Assembly: GCA_023412665.1 (NCBI GenBank)
Contig: JAEZCA010000042.1
Span: 61,170 to 125,169 of the forward strand
Origin: Bacillota bacterium
GTDB taxonomy: Bacteria; Bacillota; Clostridia; Acetivibrionales; DTU013
Direction: 5' to 3'
DNA length: 64,000 nucleotides
A program made the translations under genes and the position numbers. This document shows positions 17,238-25,443 of the stretch, one piece after another (the stretch's first letter is position 1; each line of letters begins with the position of its first letter). The notes under the pieces were generated by a model. The model saw only the letters and a program-made list of their open reading frames with translations, did no database searches and was not told the DNA's origin.

Positions 17238-18401
17238 ATGAACAATTTCATATTTCAGAATACGACAAGGATAATATTTGGCAAGGGCACGGAGAATTCA
17301 GTGGGGAAGGAGACCGCCAAATATTCAAAGAAGGTATTGCTGCATTACGGAAGCGGCAGCATCAAAAAGACAGGGCTGTACGACAAGGTTGTGAAGTCTC
17401 TCCGGGATGCAGGCATAGAATATGTCGAACTTGGCGGTGTAAAACCGAATCCCAGGCTCAGCCTGATATATGAAGGTATAGAGCTTTGCCGGAAAAACGG
17501 GATCGATTTCATACTTGCTGTCGGAGGCGGAAGCGTAATAGATTCCGCAAAGGGCATCGCAGTCGGTGTGTGCTATGACGGCGATGTGTGGGATCTGTAT
17601 CTGAGAAAGGACTCTGCGGTAATGGCGCTGCCTATCGGTGTGGTATTGACGATACCTGCAGCCGGAAGTGAAAGCAGCGGTGCTTCGGTCGTGACAAAGG
17701 AAGAGGGACAGCTCAAGAGGGATATTGGGTATGACTTTCTGCGTCCGCAGTTTTCAATATTGGATCCGGAGGTCTGCTTCACGCTGCCTGCTTATCAGGT
17801 GGCTTGCGGAGCAACGGACATAATGGCCCATATCATGGAAAGGTATTTTACCAACACACCAAATGTTGAACTGACGGACAGACTCAGTGAAGCAACATTG
17901 ACCACGATTATAAACAACGTTCCTTTGGCGCTTGCAAATCCTAATGATTATAACGCCTTTGCAGAAATAATGTGGGCCGGCACCATTGCCCACAATGACC
18001 TCCTGGGCACCGGCAGGCAAGAGGATTGGGCATCCCACATGATAGAGCATGAGCTCAGCGGGATATACGATATCGCTCATGGAGCAGGGCTTGCCATTGT
18101 TTTTCCGGCATGGATGAAATATGTATATAAGGCTAATGTGAATCGCTTTGTGCAGTTTGCCGTAAGAGTCTGGAAGGTGGAACAGGACTTTTACAATCCT
18201 GAGAAGACCGTACTGGAGGGGATTGCAAGGCTGGAGGCCTTCTTCAGGAGCATCGGTCTTCCGACTCGCCTGGCCGATGCGGGCATTACGGAGGACAGAT
18301 TCGAGGAAATGGCTGAAAAATGTGTCGGGTCCGGTACAATCGGTGGTTTTAAAAAGCTTTCAAAAGATGATATCGTCAATATATACAGGCTGGCGAGGTA
18401 A
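17238..18401 (+). CDS. Iron-containing alcohol dehydrogenase (butanol dehydrogenase-like)
   Basis: A 387-residue group III alcohol dehydrogenase. The N-terminal dinucleotide-binding part has FILAVGGGSVIDSAKGIAVG, and the metal-binding half supplies D and H in GATDIMAHIMERY and two His in MIEHELSGIYDIAHGAGLAIVFP. It is closest in pattern to the BdhA/YqhD group, which reduces aldehydes with NAD(P)H at the end of fermentation. GGGAGGC precedes ATG 17238. It is a single-gene unit with its own terminator. Confidence 0.93.
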   Translation: MNNFIFQNTTRIIFGKGTENSVGKETAKYSKKVLLHYGSGSIKKTGLYDKVVKSLRDAGIEYVELGGVKPNPRLSLIYEGIELCRKNGIDFILAVGGGSVIDSAKGIAVGVCYDGDVWDLYLRKDSAVMALPIGVVLTIPAAGSESSGASVVTKEEGQLKRDIGYDFLRPQFSILDPEVCFTLPAYQVACGATDIMAHIMERYFTNTPNVELTDRLSEATLTTIINNVPLALANPNDYNAFAEIMWAGTIAHNDLLGTGRQEDWASHMIEHELSGIYDIAHGAGLAIVFPAWMKYVYKANVNRFVQFAVRVWKVEQDFYNPEKTVLEGIARLEAFFRSIGLPTRLADAGITEDRFEEMAEKCVGSGTIGGFKKLSKDDIVNIYRLAR

Positions 18402-18427
18402 CCTTTCCTGCAGCCTCATATATAATG

Positions 18428-18459
18428 ATACCAGGGATTAAGTTCCCTGGTATTTTTTT
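18428..18459 (+). terminator. Intrinsic terminator of the alcohol dehydrogenase gene
   Basis: A 10-bp stem (ATACCAGGGA with TCCCTGGTAT, 6-base loop) is followed by seven T. Confidence 0.93.
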
Positions 18460-18501
18460 ACGCCCTCCGGCTGTTGAGGTCATCTGAAAGGGGATAATAC
18501 G

Positions 18502-19233
18502 ATGGATATAAACAACTTTTATCAAAGCAATGCAAGCGGCAGAAACACCGCCGGTCCCAGGCTTCCACCATGCTCGTATCTGCCGGCCGGGCTGCCGTGT
18601 ATGAAGCAGCGTATTCAAGTGACAAGGCAGCCCTATTCCTATCTGCGGCTGCTCCATGCAGTTCCCGGCGCGCCGCCTGTGGATGTGTATGCCAATAACA
18701 GCCTGATTGCTTCGGGATTGCCCTATAGAGGGTTTACCGAATATCTTCAGATCATTCCGGCAACATACCATATACAAGTGTTCAGAGCCGGGACTACAGG
18801 GCCGGCCCTGCTGGATACAGTCATTGAAGTCCCGGGACAATCCATAAACACTGCAGCTGTTATCGGCACGCCTGCAAGCCTGTCCATAAAAACATTTTTC
18901 GAGACGGTAATACAAATACCCCAGGGACAGCTTTACCTGCGTTTTGCTAATCTTGTGCCTGACGGGCCCGATATGGACCTGGTGTTTTCCAACGGAACAG
19001 AGCTTTTTGGTGATGTATCTTTCGGAATGGCAACAAATTACACACAGATCCCTGCCGGAACCTACGTTTTCCATATACAGCAGAGCGGCACCAATAGGCG
19101 TCTGCTGTATGTGCCAAACATACAGCTGATGCCGGGAAGATTCTACACCATATATACAGTGGGACGCATGGATGGTACAGTGCCGCTTCAGGTGCTTATA
19201 CCGCTTGACGGAAATTCGTATATCAAGCTCTGA
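18502..19233 (+). CDS. DUF4397 domain protein
   Basis: The 243-residue protein holds two beta-rich DUF4397 units. The first has YLRLLHAVPGAPPVDVYANN, FTEYLQIIPATYHIQVFRAG and SINTAAVIG. The second has LYLRFANLVPDGPDMDLVF, NYTQIPAGTYVFHIQQSG and RFYTIYTVG. DUF4397 proteins are usually at the cell surface; this one has no signal peptide, so in a spore-former a spore-surface location is possible but unproven. AAGGGG lies before ATG 18502. Confidence 0.85.
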   Translation: MDINNFYQSNASGRNTAGPRLPPCSYLPAGLPCMKQRIQVTRQPYSYLRLLHAVPGAPPVDVYANNSLIASGLPYRGFTEYLQIIPATYHIQVFRAGTTGPALLDTVIEVPGQSINTAAVIGTPASLSIKTFFETVIQIPQGQLYLRFANLVPDGPDMDLVFSNGTELFGDVSFGMATNYTQIPAGTYVFHIQQSGTNRRLLYVPNIQLMPGRFYTIYTVGRMDGTVPLQVLIPLDGNSYIKL

Positions 19234-19254
19234 GGATTGGCGGTGCCAAACAGC

Positions 19255-19306
19255 AAAAAAAAAGTTCTGGGCTGCATTACAAAAGCAGACTGGAACTTTT
19301 ATCAAA
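19255..19306. terminator. Convergent terminator between the DUF4397 and DUF6062 genes
   Basis: AAAGTTC pairs with GAACTTT around an inner GCTGC/GCAG pairing, with A- and T-runs outside. It is placed to serve both converging genes. Confidence 0.65.
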
Positions 19307-19308
19307 CA

Positions 19309-20088
19309 TCACTTTAGGTTTGAGTAGCTCTTCAACTTTTGTATACTTCGGGGAAGTGCATCCTTCGAATTGCCCCAGGGAGCATCGTTGTTTCTGTAAT
19401 CGAACTTCTTGGTAAACCATTCAAGCTCCTTTTCGATCCTGTCCAGATTGTCTATCTGCTGCTCAAGCAGTATGCCGAGAAATTTACGGCACTCATTGGC
19501 GCCAAGGTATTTTTCGGCTGCCATAATGAGCATTTTCAGGTGGACCAGACAGAAGCCCTTCTTTTCCGAGAATTTCTTTCGGAACTCCTCCTCTTTGGAC
19601 CAAAGAAACATTACTACATCAAGATACCTGTCCATTGTATGCTCAAGCCTGCCGCAAATCGTACAGCTTTTTTCCAGTCCGTCAAGCAGTTCGATAAGCC
19701 TTGCTGAAGGACCGGAGACGGCTTGCCCCTTTACGCCGAGCTTGCCGGCAAGAGACCCCAGCAATGAGCCGGAGGGCTTGGAATCATTGGCTGCGTCGAT
19801 CAATGCCTTGCCGGCCTCCCGTATTTTACCCAGCTGCTCCTTGATGTGAGTATCTGTCACGAGCCCGAGGCCCAGCCTGTTTTCCTGCCTGTTGTAAAGC
19901 TGCTCGTAATGCCTTCTGCAAAAGCCATTCTTGTTTGTTTCGATCCTGCAGTCCGGCTCCATCAGAGAAGGGCCCAGATAGTAGTCGATATACTCGTTTT
20001 CCAGCCTGCTTTGAAGAAGGCAGAGAGGACATTCGCAATCCTGATCGAAGGCTTCGTTTACAGGTATCGTATATATTTTTTCCTTCAT
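19309..20088 (-). CDS. DUF6062-like protein with paired zinc-finger-like motifs
   Basis: The 259-residue protein contains two similar motifs: CECPLCLLQSRLENEYIDYYLG with GFCRRHYEQLY downstream, and SCTICGRLEHTMDRYLDVVMF with GFCLVHLKML downstream. Each looks like a CxxC plus CxxH metal site, so the protein is an internal duplication. I recall the family as DUF6062, of unknown function. A basic C-terminus (KKFDYRN to KLKSYSNLK) is Lys-rich. It is monocistronic and converges on the DUF4397 gene. Confidence 0.65.
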   Translation of the reverse strand: MKEKIYTIPVNEAFDQDCECPLCLLQSRLENEYIDYYLGPSLMEPDCRIETNKNGFCRRHYEQLYNRQENRLGLGLVTDTHIKEQLGKIREAGKALIDAANDSKPSGSLLGSLAGKLGVKGQAVSGPSARLIELLDGLEKSCTICGRLEHTMDRYLDVVMFLWSKEEEFRKKFSEKKGFCLVHLKMLIMAAEKYLGANECRKFLGILLEQQIDNLDRIEKELEWFTKKFDYRNNDAPWGNSKDALPRSIQKLKSYSNLK

Positions 20089-20236
20089 GCGCCTATCTCC
20101 TTGTGATATATATTATTTTGCCGCAATAAACCCGGTTTACATCCGCTATTTATATTAAGCTATATTTGCTTCCGTTTTAAAATGATTATATCATTTATAT
20201 ATGGGAATATACAGTATTGGAGAATTGGAGGATTAT

Positions 20237-21121
20237 ATGCTGTATAAGGGATATGAATTGATTCAGAAGGGGACAGGTGTCAGGGTCGAGGGTGTCAGGG
20301 ATTTTGATCCTGTTCATATATTTGAGTGCGGACAATGCTTCAGGTGGTACAGGGAGCCTGACGGCACTTATACGGGAGTTGTCCGGGGAAAGGCCGCAAA
20401 TGTATCATACAAGCCGGGCGTATTGACGCTTGATAATGTCACGCAGGACGATTTCAAGCAGATATGGTTTGACTATTTCGATCTGGGCAGGGATTACAGC
20501 CAGGTCAAGGAAGCAGCTGCCATCGACCCCATCATGGAAAAGGCCGTGGAATTCGGCAGCGGGATCAGGCTGCTGCGGCAGGAACCCTGGGAGGCGCTGC
20601 TGTCCTTCATTCTGTCCTCGAACAACAGGATACCCAGGATAATGAGTATAATTTCACAGTTGTCAAAGCTTATCGGAGAAGAAATCAAATACGGGGGCAA
20701 AACATTTTACAGCTTCCCGGACGCCCGCAGTCTTTCAGAATGCAGTCTTGAACAGATCGGGGAATGCAGAGCGGGATACCGCTGCGAATATATTCATGCA
20801 ACAGCGGCAGAGGTAGCAAAAAACGGCTATGATTACGAGAGGCTGTTCGGGATGGATACCGATGAAGCGCGAAAGGAGCTGCTGCGTTTCAAGGGGGTGG
20901 GGAACAAGGTGGCGGACTGCGCACTGCTGTACGGCGGAATAAAGTACGATGTGTTTCCTGTAGATGTATGGGTAAAAAGAGTGATGGAGGAGCTCTATTT
21001 CAAACGTGAGGCAGGGTTTCCGGAGATACAGCTGTTTGCTTCGGAGAGGTTCGGCCGGTACGCAGGCTTTGCACAGCAGTACCTGTTTTATTATGCAAGG
21101 GAGCATAAAATCGGGATCTAG
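20237..21121 (+). CDS. ogg: 8-oxoguanine DNA glycosylase (Ogg family)
   Basis: The HhH-GPD signature reads LRFKGVGNKVADCALLYGG followed by DVFPVDVWVKRVM. The Lys in GVGNK and the Asp in PVDVW match the catalytic K249/D268 pair of human OGG1. The N-terminal domain has FECGQCFRWYREPDGTYTGVV, which forms the oxoG-binding side. The enzyme excises 8-oxoguanine opposite C and can nick the strand by beta-elimination. ATG 20237 is chosen because TTGGAGGA lies 5 bases upstream; the start at 20201 would add 12 unsupported residues. Confidence 0.93.
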   Translation: MLYKGYELIQKGTGVRVEGVRDFDPVHIFECGQCFRWYREPDGTYTGVVRGKAANVSYKPGVLTLDNVTQDDFKQIWFDYFDLGRDYSQVKEAAAIDPIMEKAVEFGSGIRLLRQEPWEALLSFILSSNNRIPRIMSIISQLSKLIGEEIKYGGKTFYSFPDARSLSECSLEQIGECRAGYRCEYIHATAAEVAKNGYDYERLFGMDTDEARKELLRFKGVGNKVADCALLYGGIKYDVFPVDVWVKRVMEELYFKREAGFPEIQLFASERFGRYAGFAQQYLFYYAREHKIGI

Positions 21122-21192
21122 GCACATTATGTGTACACTCAAAATATTATAAATAAGCAGGATGATTTTCTGCATTGAGGAGAGTGACACAT

Positions 21193-21450
21193 GTGTTTGG
21201 TATTGCAATAATGGACTCAGGCAATTACGCCCTCAAGCTCTGTACTATTCTTGAGAGGAAGGGATACGTTTTCGAGGTCGTGCCGACCCCGTGCCATATA
21301 GCCAAGACCGGCTGCGGTTATTGTCTCAAGTTCCCGCTGGAGTTCAAGGATCTGGTGCTGCAGGAGGCATTGCTCAACAGGATAGTCGTCAGGGAAATAT
21401 ACAGGATAGAACCGCAGCTGACCAAGAACAACTATGTGAAAATATATTGA
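21193..21450 (+). CDS. DUF3343 protein (putative Se/S carrier-like)
   Basis: An 85-residue protein, FGIAIMDSGNYALKLCTILERKGYVFEVVPTPCHIAKTGCGYCLKFP, matching DUF3343, whose members resemble sulfur or selenium carriers and keep a C-terminal-half cysteine pair (here GCGYC). The GTG at 21193 is preferred because GAGGAG lies 10 bases upstream; TTG 21175 and GTG 21184 are too close to that RBS. Confidence 0.75.
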   Translation: MFGIAIMDSGNYALKLCTILERKGYVFEVVPTPCHIAKTGCGYCLKFPLEFKDLVLQEALLNRIVVREIYRIEPQLTKNNYVKIY

Positions 21451-21606
21451 TCCAGGAGTGATATTGTTAGCAGATAAGATATATGGATCAATGCATATGC
21501 TTCCAAAAAGTACCTATTGATGCGTCAAATCATTTGAATAATCAAGAAAAACAGAGACAGAGCGAACTAATTAGCGCATTGCAGGATTAATTGCGATTAC
21601 TGTTCT

Positions 21607-21635
21607 TTGTTTAGACGAGGCGGCAGTGATATAAT
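21607..21635 (+). promoter_or_regulatory. Predicted sigma-A promoter of the structured RNA
   Basis: TTGTTT (21607-21612), a 17-base spacer and a perfect TATAAT (21630-21635) predict a transcript starting near 21642, with no coding region downstream before a terminator. Confidence 0.65.
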
Positions 21636-21641
21636 TTAATC

Positions 21642-21965
21642 ACAGAAAGCGAGCGGCACAAATAGCCTGATCGCAGTGATTACAGGACTTGAGCCTGTGA
21701 AAAGCAAATAGGACCTGACCTGAATTGTTCGGATAAACCTATTATTTTGAACCTACATTCATAATACGGGAGTCCGGTAAGTTTGAAGGTGTATACCAGG
21801 CCACAAGCTAATTCCGACATGCGAACGCGTGCAACGGCGGTGGAAGGTTGAAGTCTTCGGCAGGACACCCACCTAGCTCAGGGCTAGGTGTCAAAATATA
21901 GGGGAACGGCTTTTCGGGTTTAAAAAGTAAGAGAACTTGTCTTTACAGGCAGTTCTCTTTTTTCT
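21642..21965 (+). ncRNA. Structured non-coding RNA candidate (raiA-like or 6S-like)
   Basis: This stretch has a good promoter in front, an intrinsic terminator behind and no plausible ORF. The core at about 21700-21895 is rich in local helices: CATGC(GAAC)GCGTG at 21818-21831, and CACCTAGC(TCAGG)GCTAGGTG at 21870-21890 preceded by GACACC. The many short local hairpins argue against the single long bubble-containing rod of 6S RNA. They fit better the compact multi-helix raiA motif of Clostridia. I recognise the general look but cannot confirm either class without a covariance search. RNase P, tmRNA and SRP RNA were considered and lack their signature sequences. Confidence 0.5.
21929..21963 (+). 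terminator. Intrinsic terminator of the structured RNA
   Basis: An 8-bp stem (AAGAGAAC with GTTCTCTT, 15-base loop) is followed by a T-run of six. Confidence 0.85.
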
Positions 21966-22008
21966 GTTTGAACGCTATTCATTGTGATTGTTATTCTTCC
22001 ATGGATTC

Positions 22009-22200
22009 TGCTGCTTTTCGGACCGATTCGCACTTCCTTGGCGGCTGCTGTTTTTCGGACCGATTCGCACTTCCTTTCCGGCTGCTGTTTTAAGACCGAT
22101 GCTCCCCTTTCTGCTGCTGCTGCTATTCACACCGATGCTCCCCTTGCCAGCTGCTGCTGCTATTCACACCGATGCTCCCCTTGCCAGCTGCTACTGCTAT
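22009..22200. repeat. Degenerate tandem array of ~37-bp units
   Basis: About five units share the pattern GCTGCTG-TATTC-CACCGAT-CTTCC. The last two units (starting at 22114 and 22151) are essentially identical over 37 bases; earlier ones diverge. Overlapping frames across it give repetitive low-complexity peptides without an RBS, so it is treated as non-coding. Confidence 0.8.
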
Positions 22201-22234
22201 TTTACGGGTACCTTCTGGTTATTGGAACATTCCC

Positions 22235-22451
22235 TTATAACACTTCGGTTCAAAGAAAATTTTTCGTTTGTAGAAAAATTTTCTTACCTCAGCAGTGTTT
22301 CAACGAGGCGGGAGATATGCTCACATCGTTTTCTTTCGATTAATTGAAAGAAAATATCTGAAAGGCAAATCCGTACCCGCCACCAAGTGTTTTTCAGCCT
22401 GAAGGGCTGAAAATACGTATAGAGGTGGGGGATATCTTTCGCCTCGTTATA
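22235..22451 (-). mobile_element. MITE-like element, family 1, copy A (inverted)
   Basis: A 217-bp element starting TTATAACAC and ending CGCCTCGTTATA, the reverse orientation of the other three copies. The shared core includes TTTCTTTCGATTAATTGAAAG (a palindrome), AAGGCAAATC and the GGGGGATATCTTTCGCCTCG end. It encodes no transposase. It has the same internal segment as copy B (CAGCCTGAAGGGCTGAAAAT hairpin). Confidence 0.8.
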
Positions 22452-22469
22452 GGTATAATCCATTATCGG

Positions 22470-22614
22470 GCTGTGCAAAAATCGAATCATCTGGGCACTA
22501 ATAGACATGGAAAATAGACATAATGCATTACTAGCTTTAATTATGAAGGATATTTATGGGGATAATTCTATAATTTCAGAAAAAGTCTGCCCAGAAGACT
22601 CGATTTTTGCACAG
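22470..22614. mobile_element. MITE-like element, family 2, copy 1
   Basis: Terminal inverted repeats at 22470-22497 and 22588-22614 match at 25 of 27 positions. Outer ends read CTGTGCAAAAATCGA and inner ends TCTGGGCA. The 90-bp interior is AT-rich and non-coding. No clear target-site duplication is seen. The element lies 18 bp from MITE copy A, so the two are nested side by side. Confidence 0.7.
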
Positions 22615-22662
22615 TGCGCTCAGCGGGCACAGAAGGTACAGTGCGCTCAGCGGGCACAGAAG
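22611..22662. repeat. Two 27-bp tandem repeats
   Basis: ACAGTGCGCTCAGCGGGCAC plus AGAAGG-type spacer occurs twice in tandem (from 22611 and 22638), directly at the right end of the family 2 MITE. Confidence 0.85.
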
Positions 22663-22763
22663 TATAGTGTTCATAGATGATTATTTACCAAAAGACATTA
22701 TTGTGATATTGTATGGTAGTATAAGGAAGATGTGTAAAATATATTTGTGTGGAGGTCCGGTAC

Positions 22764-23402
22764 ATGCCAATGAAAATCAGGGCTATTTCCTTCAATTCAT
22801 TGAAGATATCCATCAGGGTCATCGGGTATATACTATTCGGTATCATAACTGTGACTACCATTATCAACATAATTGGAATAGTGATGAATGGTGACAGTGT
22901 CACAAGGAAAATCCTCGAGATCATATTCCAGTTGATTTTTTATCCGTGTTTATGTTTTCTAACTAGGGAGATCTTTATCTTGAGGTATAAGTATAGGCAG
23001 CCGGAAATCATAAGGATAGCGGGTACAATGATGCCCTTATTCATGTTCATTATTGGATTTGTTATGTGCTTCAATACCGGTCTAGCTGTTTTCACGCTCA
23101 CATCCGGTTACGGTTATCCTGAAGGATTCAACGGCTTTTATTTATTTGCCTTTCTCCCCTTCTTTAGCTTGTATTTTAATAGATACGTATTTGCGGATCG
23201 GGACAATCTGTACGTTGGAACAAGATTAATATCTGCAGGGGATATAGAAAAAATTGAAATCCACAAAAAAGATTATACCTATAGGGTCAATATTGACGGT
23301 AAAGACGGCAGCAAGCTGACATTCGGCCTTTTGTACAATGTTGAAAAGGATAGGCTGGCTAGATTCATCAGCCAGCACAGTATAAACAGCACCGAAACAT
23401 GA
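22764..23402 (+). CDS. Membrane protein with C-terminal PH-like domain
   Basis: The 212-residue product has four hydrophobic segments (for example ISIRVIGYILFGIITVTTIINIIGIVM and MMPLFMFIIGFVMCF). A short cytoplasmic domain follows (DRDNLYVGTRLISAGDIEKIEIHKKDYTYRVNIDGKDGSKLTF), shaped like bacterial PH or DUF5673-type domains. No specific family is assigned. ATG 22764 is chosen because GGAGGTCC lies 8 bases upstream. The gene follows the repeat cluster and has no partner genes. Confidence 0.6.
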   Translation: MPMKIRAISFNSLKISIRVIGYILFGIITVTTIINIIGIVMNGDSVTRKILEIIFQLIFYPCLCFLTREIFILRYKYRQPEIIRIAGTMMPLFMFIIGFVMCFNTGLAVFTLTSGYGYPEGFNGFYLFAFLPFFSLYFNRYVFADRDNLYVGTRLISAGDIEKIEIHKKDYTYRVNIDGKDGSKLTFGLLYNVEKDRLARFISQHSINSTET

Positions 23403-23432
23403 TGCTTTCCGGTTGAGCGGATATTCAATTGA

Positions 23433-25238
23433 TTATCCGCCCTCACTCCATTCCCTGGGCTCCTGCCACTCTTCCCAGGCCTTCAGCGCATCGGGATCGA
23501 GGGATGATCCGGGCTTCCCTGACGGAGTAATATCTTTCTGGAGCGTTCCTGAAGCAGTATCCTTTTGAGGCAGCTCGGAAGTACTATCCCTCTGTAACGC
23601 TTCCGCAGCACTGTCTTTGGACAGCCTTTCGGCTGCTTCGGAATTTTTGCTGCTTTTTTCCGCTGATGGTTCGCCGGATTTTTTGTTTTGCCCGGGCATC
23701 CGATCAATAATCTCATATTCGCCAGAAGATGTTTCTATGAGCTTGGCTGGACTTTTATCAGGATGGCTATAGTTCTCCGGTTTGGCGAAGGCTTCCCGAG
23801 TCTTAAGTGTACCACTATATGGAACATTAAGGTTCTCAGTATTTATACCAGGCAGTACCGACTCAGCTTTCCGGTAGGGGTTGTTCAGCTGACTGAGCTT
23901 GCTTTCGAGCATATTTAGACGTACGGAATACTTGCCTATTTCCTTTGTCAGATCTATATAAGCATTTGTTAGCTTTGTCATCTCTTTTTTTGCTTCGCTC
24001 CAGCCGGTGCGCACCTCACTGATGCTCTCCTGCATCTGCTTGAAAGCTCCAAGCACAAGTTTTTTGATCTCATCTTCCGAGGGCAGCGCGGCATCTTTGC
24101 CGGATGGCGGAAACTGAGGGAAGGGCGAGCCGCCGACAACGCTATCGGCATTTGTGAAGGCCAGATTGAAGCCGTTGGAGACTATTCCGGGGTAAATTCC
24201 GGGTGAAAGCGATGATAAGTCCCCCAGTGAAGGACTGTCCCCCTTTAGAGAACCGTCCCCGGGGAAGCAGATAAACCGTCCCCCTGCTTCCCCCCCTGCT
24301 TCCCTCTCAATCTGGTCCTTGTAGCAGACGCACCGGAATTGGCGGCCGAGCTGGCTGCCGTATCTTGCCGGCTTGCTCCAGCCTTCACCTGAAAGAGGCG
24401 CCGCGCTGTAATAGATCACGTCATCTCTGATCCAGTATACTGTCACCCTATCATCGATTTGAAGTATCGATGCGTTTTCAAAGGAGTGGATAGAAGAGTG
24501 GAGCACGGTTTCAGACGACCAGAGATTCCTGTCCGGAGCTTTTTGCTGGTAAACCATTTCAAACAGCTTGGGTGCCCGCCTCTGGTAGCACAGGTGTATC
24601 GTTCCGCAGGAATCGATGATCGCATGGGGATATTCACAATTGCCGTTATATTTGGTGACAGGTGAGAAATCGCTCCAGTGCTTTTGGACCGTGTTGAACT
24701 TTTTATATCCCAGCTGAAGGTACTTGCCGTCATATGACTGGTAGAAGGCATATATATTGCTGAAGCTGTCATAGAGCAGCGCGCACGGTATATTGCTGCC
24801 TGAAACATAATCCACGATCTTTGGAGTGCCGGCTTTGTTTTTGCTTATAAGCTGATATGCCAGCAAAAAGGAGTTGTCATGCTGCAGTACATAGAAAAGG
24901 TAAATACTCTCCTTTAGCGGCGCTATGTACAGGTGTTTGTTGTACACGGAGGGTGTCTTGCTGTTCAGCACAGGTATGGTTCTGGCAGACTGACCCTCCA
25001 GCATAGAGTAATTTATGTTTCCGTTGCTGTCCTGAAAAAGTATATGGTATTTATTTTCCTGATCCAGCTCTGCATAAAAGTACGGGTTCACATTTCTGTT
25101 CAATACGGCAGCTTCGCTCCATATGCCTTTTCTTGTAAGGGTGCAGCTGCAAAGGTTCTGCCTGCTGTCACAAAAAATATCCCTGATCTCTCCGTTTGAC
25201 TGTCTGAATATATAATGCCTGTTATAAAAATTAAACAT
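23433..25238 (-). CDS. Beta-propeller-like protein with coiled coil and low-complexity tail
   Basis: The first ~310 residues are made of repeating ~45-residue beta units (YIFRQSNGEIRDIFCDS, YHILFQDSNGNINYSML, IYLFYVLQHDNSFLLAY, IHLCYQRRAPKLFEMVY, VTVYWIRDDVIYYSAAP), like sialidase-type propeller blades. A ~45-residue coiled coil follows (EAKKEMTKLTNAYIDLTKEI to LESKLSQL), then a charged, Ser/Lys-rich tail. Between blades and coil, about 35 residues (EREAGGEAGGRFICFPGDG and onward) are encoded by GGGGAC palindromic repeats. No signal peptide is seen. Function is unknown; coat or cytoplasmic binding roles are possible. The RBS is weak (GTGAG). Confidence 0.7.
   Translation of the reverse strand: MFNFYNRHYIFRQSNGEIRDIFCDSRQNLCSCTLTRKGIWSEAAVLNRNVNPYFYAELDQENKYHILFQDSNGNINYSMLEGQSARTIPVLNSKTPSVYNKHLYIAPLKESIYLFYVLQHDNSFLLAYQLISKNKAGTPKIVDYVSGSNIPCALLYDSFSNIYAFYQSYDGKYLQLGYKKFNTVQKHWSDFSPVTKYNGNCEYPHAIIDSCGTIHLCYQRRAPKLFEMVYQQKAPDRNLWSSETVLHSSIHSFENASILQIDDRVTVYWIRDDVIYYSAAPLSGEGWSKPARYGSQLGRQFRCVCYKDQIEREAGGEAGGRFICFPGDGSLKGDSPSLGDLSSLSPGIYPGIVSNGFNLAFTNADSVVGGSPFPQFPPSGKDAALPSEDEIKKLVLGAFKQMQESISEVRTGWSEAKKEMTKLTNAYIDLTKEIGKYSVRLNMLESKLSQLNNPYRKAESVLPGINTENLNVPYSGTLKTREAFAKPENYSHPDKSPAKLIETSSGEYEIIDRMPGQNKKSGEPSAEKSSKNSEAAERLSKDSAAEALQRDSTSELPQKDTASGTLQKDITPSGKPGSSLDPDALKAWEEWQEPREWSEGG
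24224..24296. repeat. GGGGAC palindromic repeats inserted in frame in a gene
   Basis: On the minus strand, GGGGGACGGTTTATCTGCTT, GGGGACGGTTCTC and GGGGGACAGTCC occur in series, like the palindromes at 1967-2013. They keep the reading frame of the propeller protein open and encode a Gly-rich insert. Confidence 0.7.
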
Positions 25239-25443
25239 GTCTGATCACTCACATTTCCAGTATCCATCCTTATTATATATATGAGGGTGCATCGGGCATT
25301 TATCATACATAACGGAAATACTCATTGCCATCCGGACGGAATATGAATTGATAACAAATATATCACAAAAATTTACGAGCAACATATTATGAAAATGAGA
25401 GGGAAATCGAAAAATATAGCTTAATGCGAAGGGGGATTTAAAT

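Noticed and set aside
21984..22347. Two overlapping plus-strand ORFs of 119 residues
   Set aside because: They run through the 37-bp tandem array and MITE copy A; the peptides are repeat translation with no RBS.
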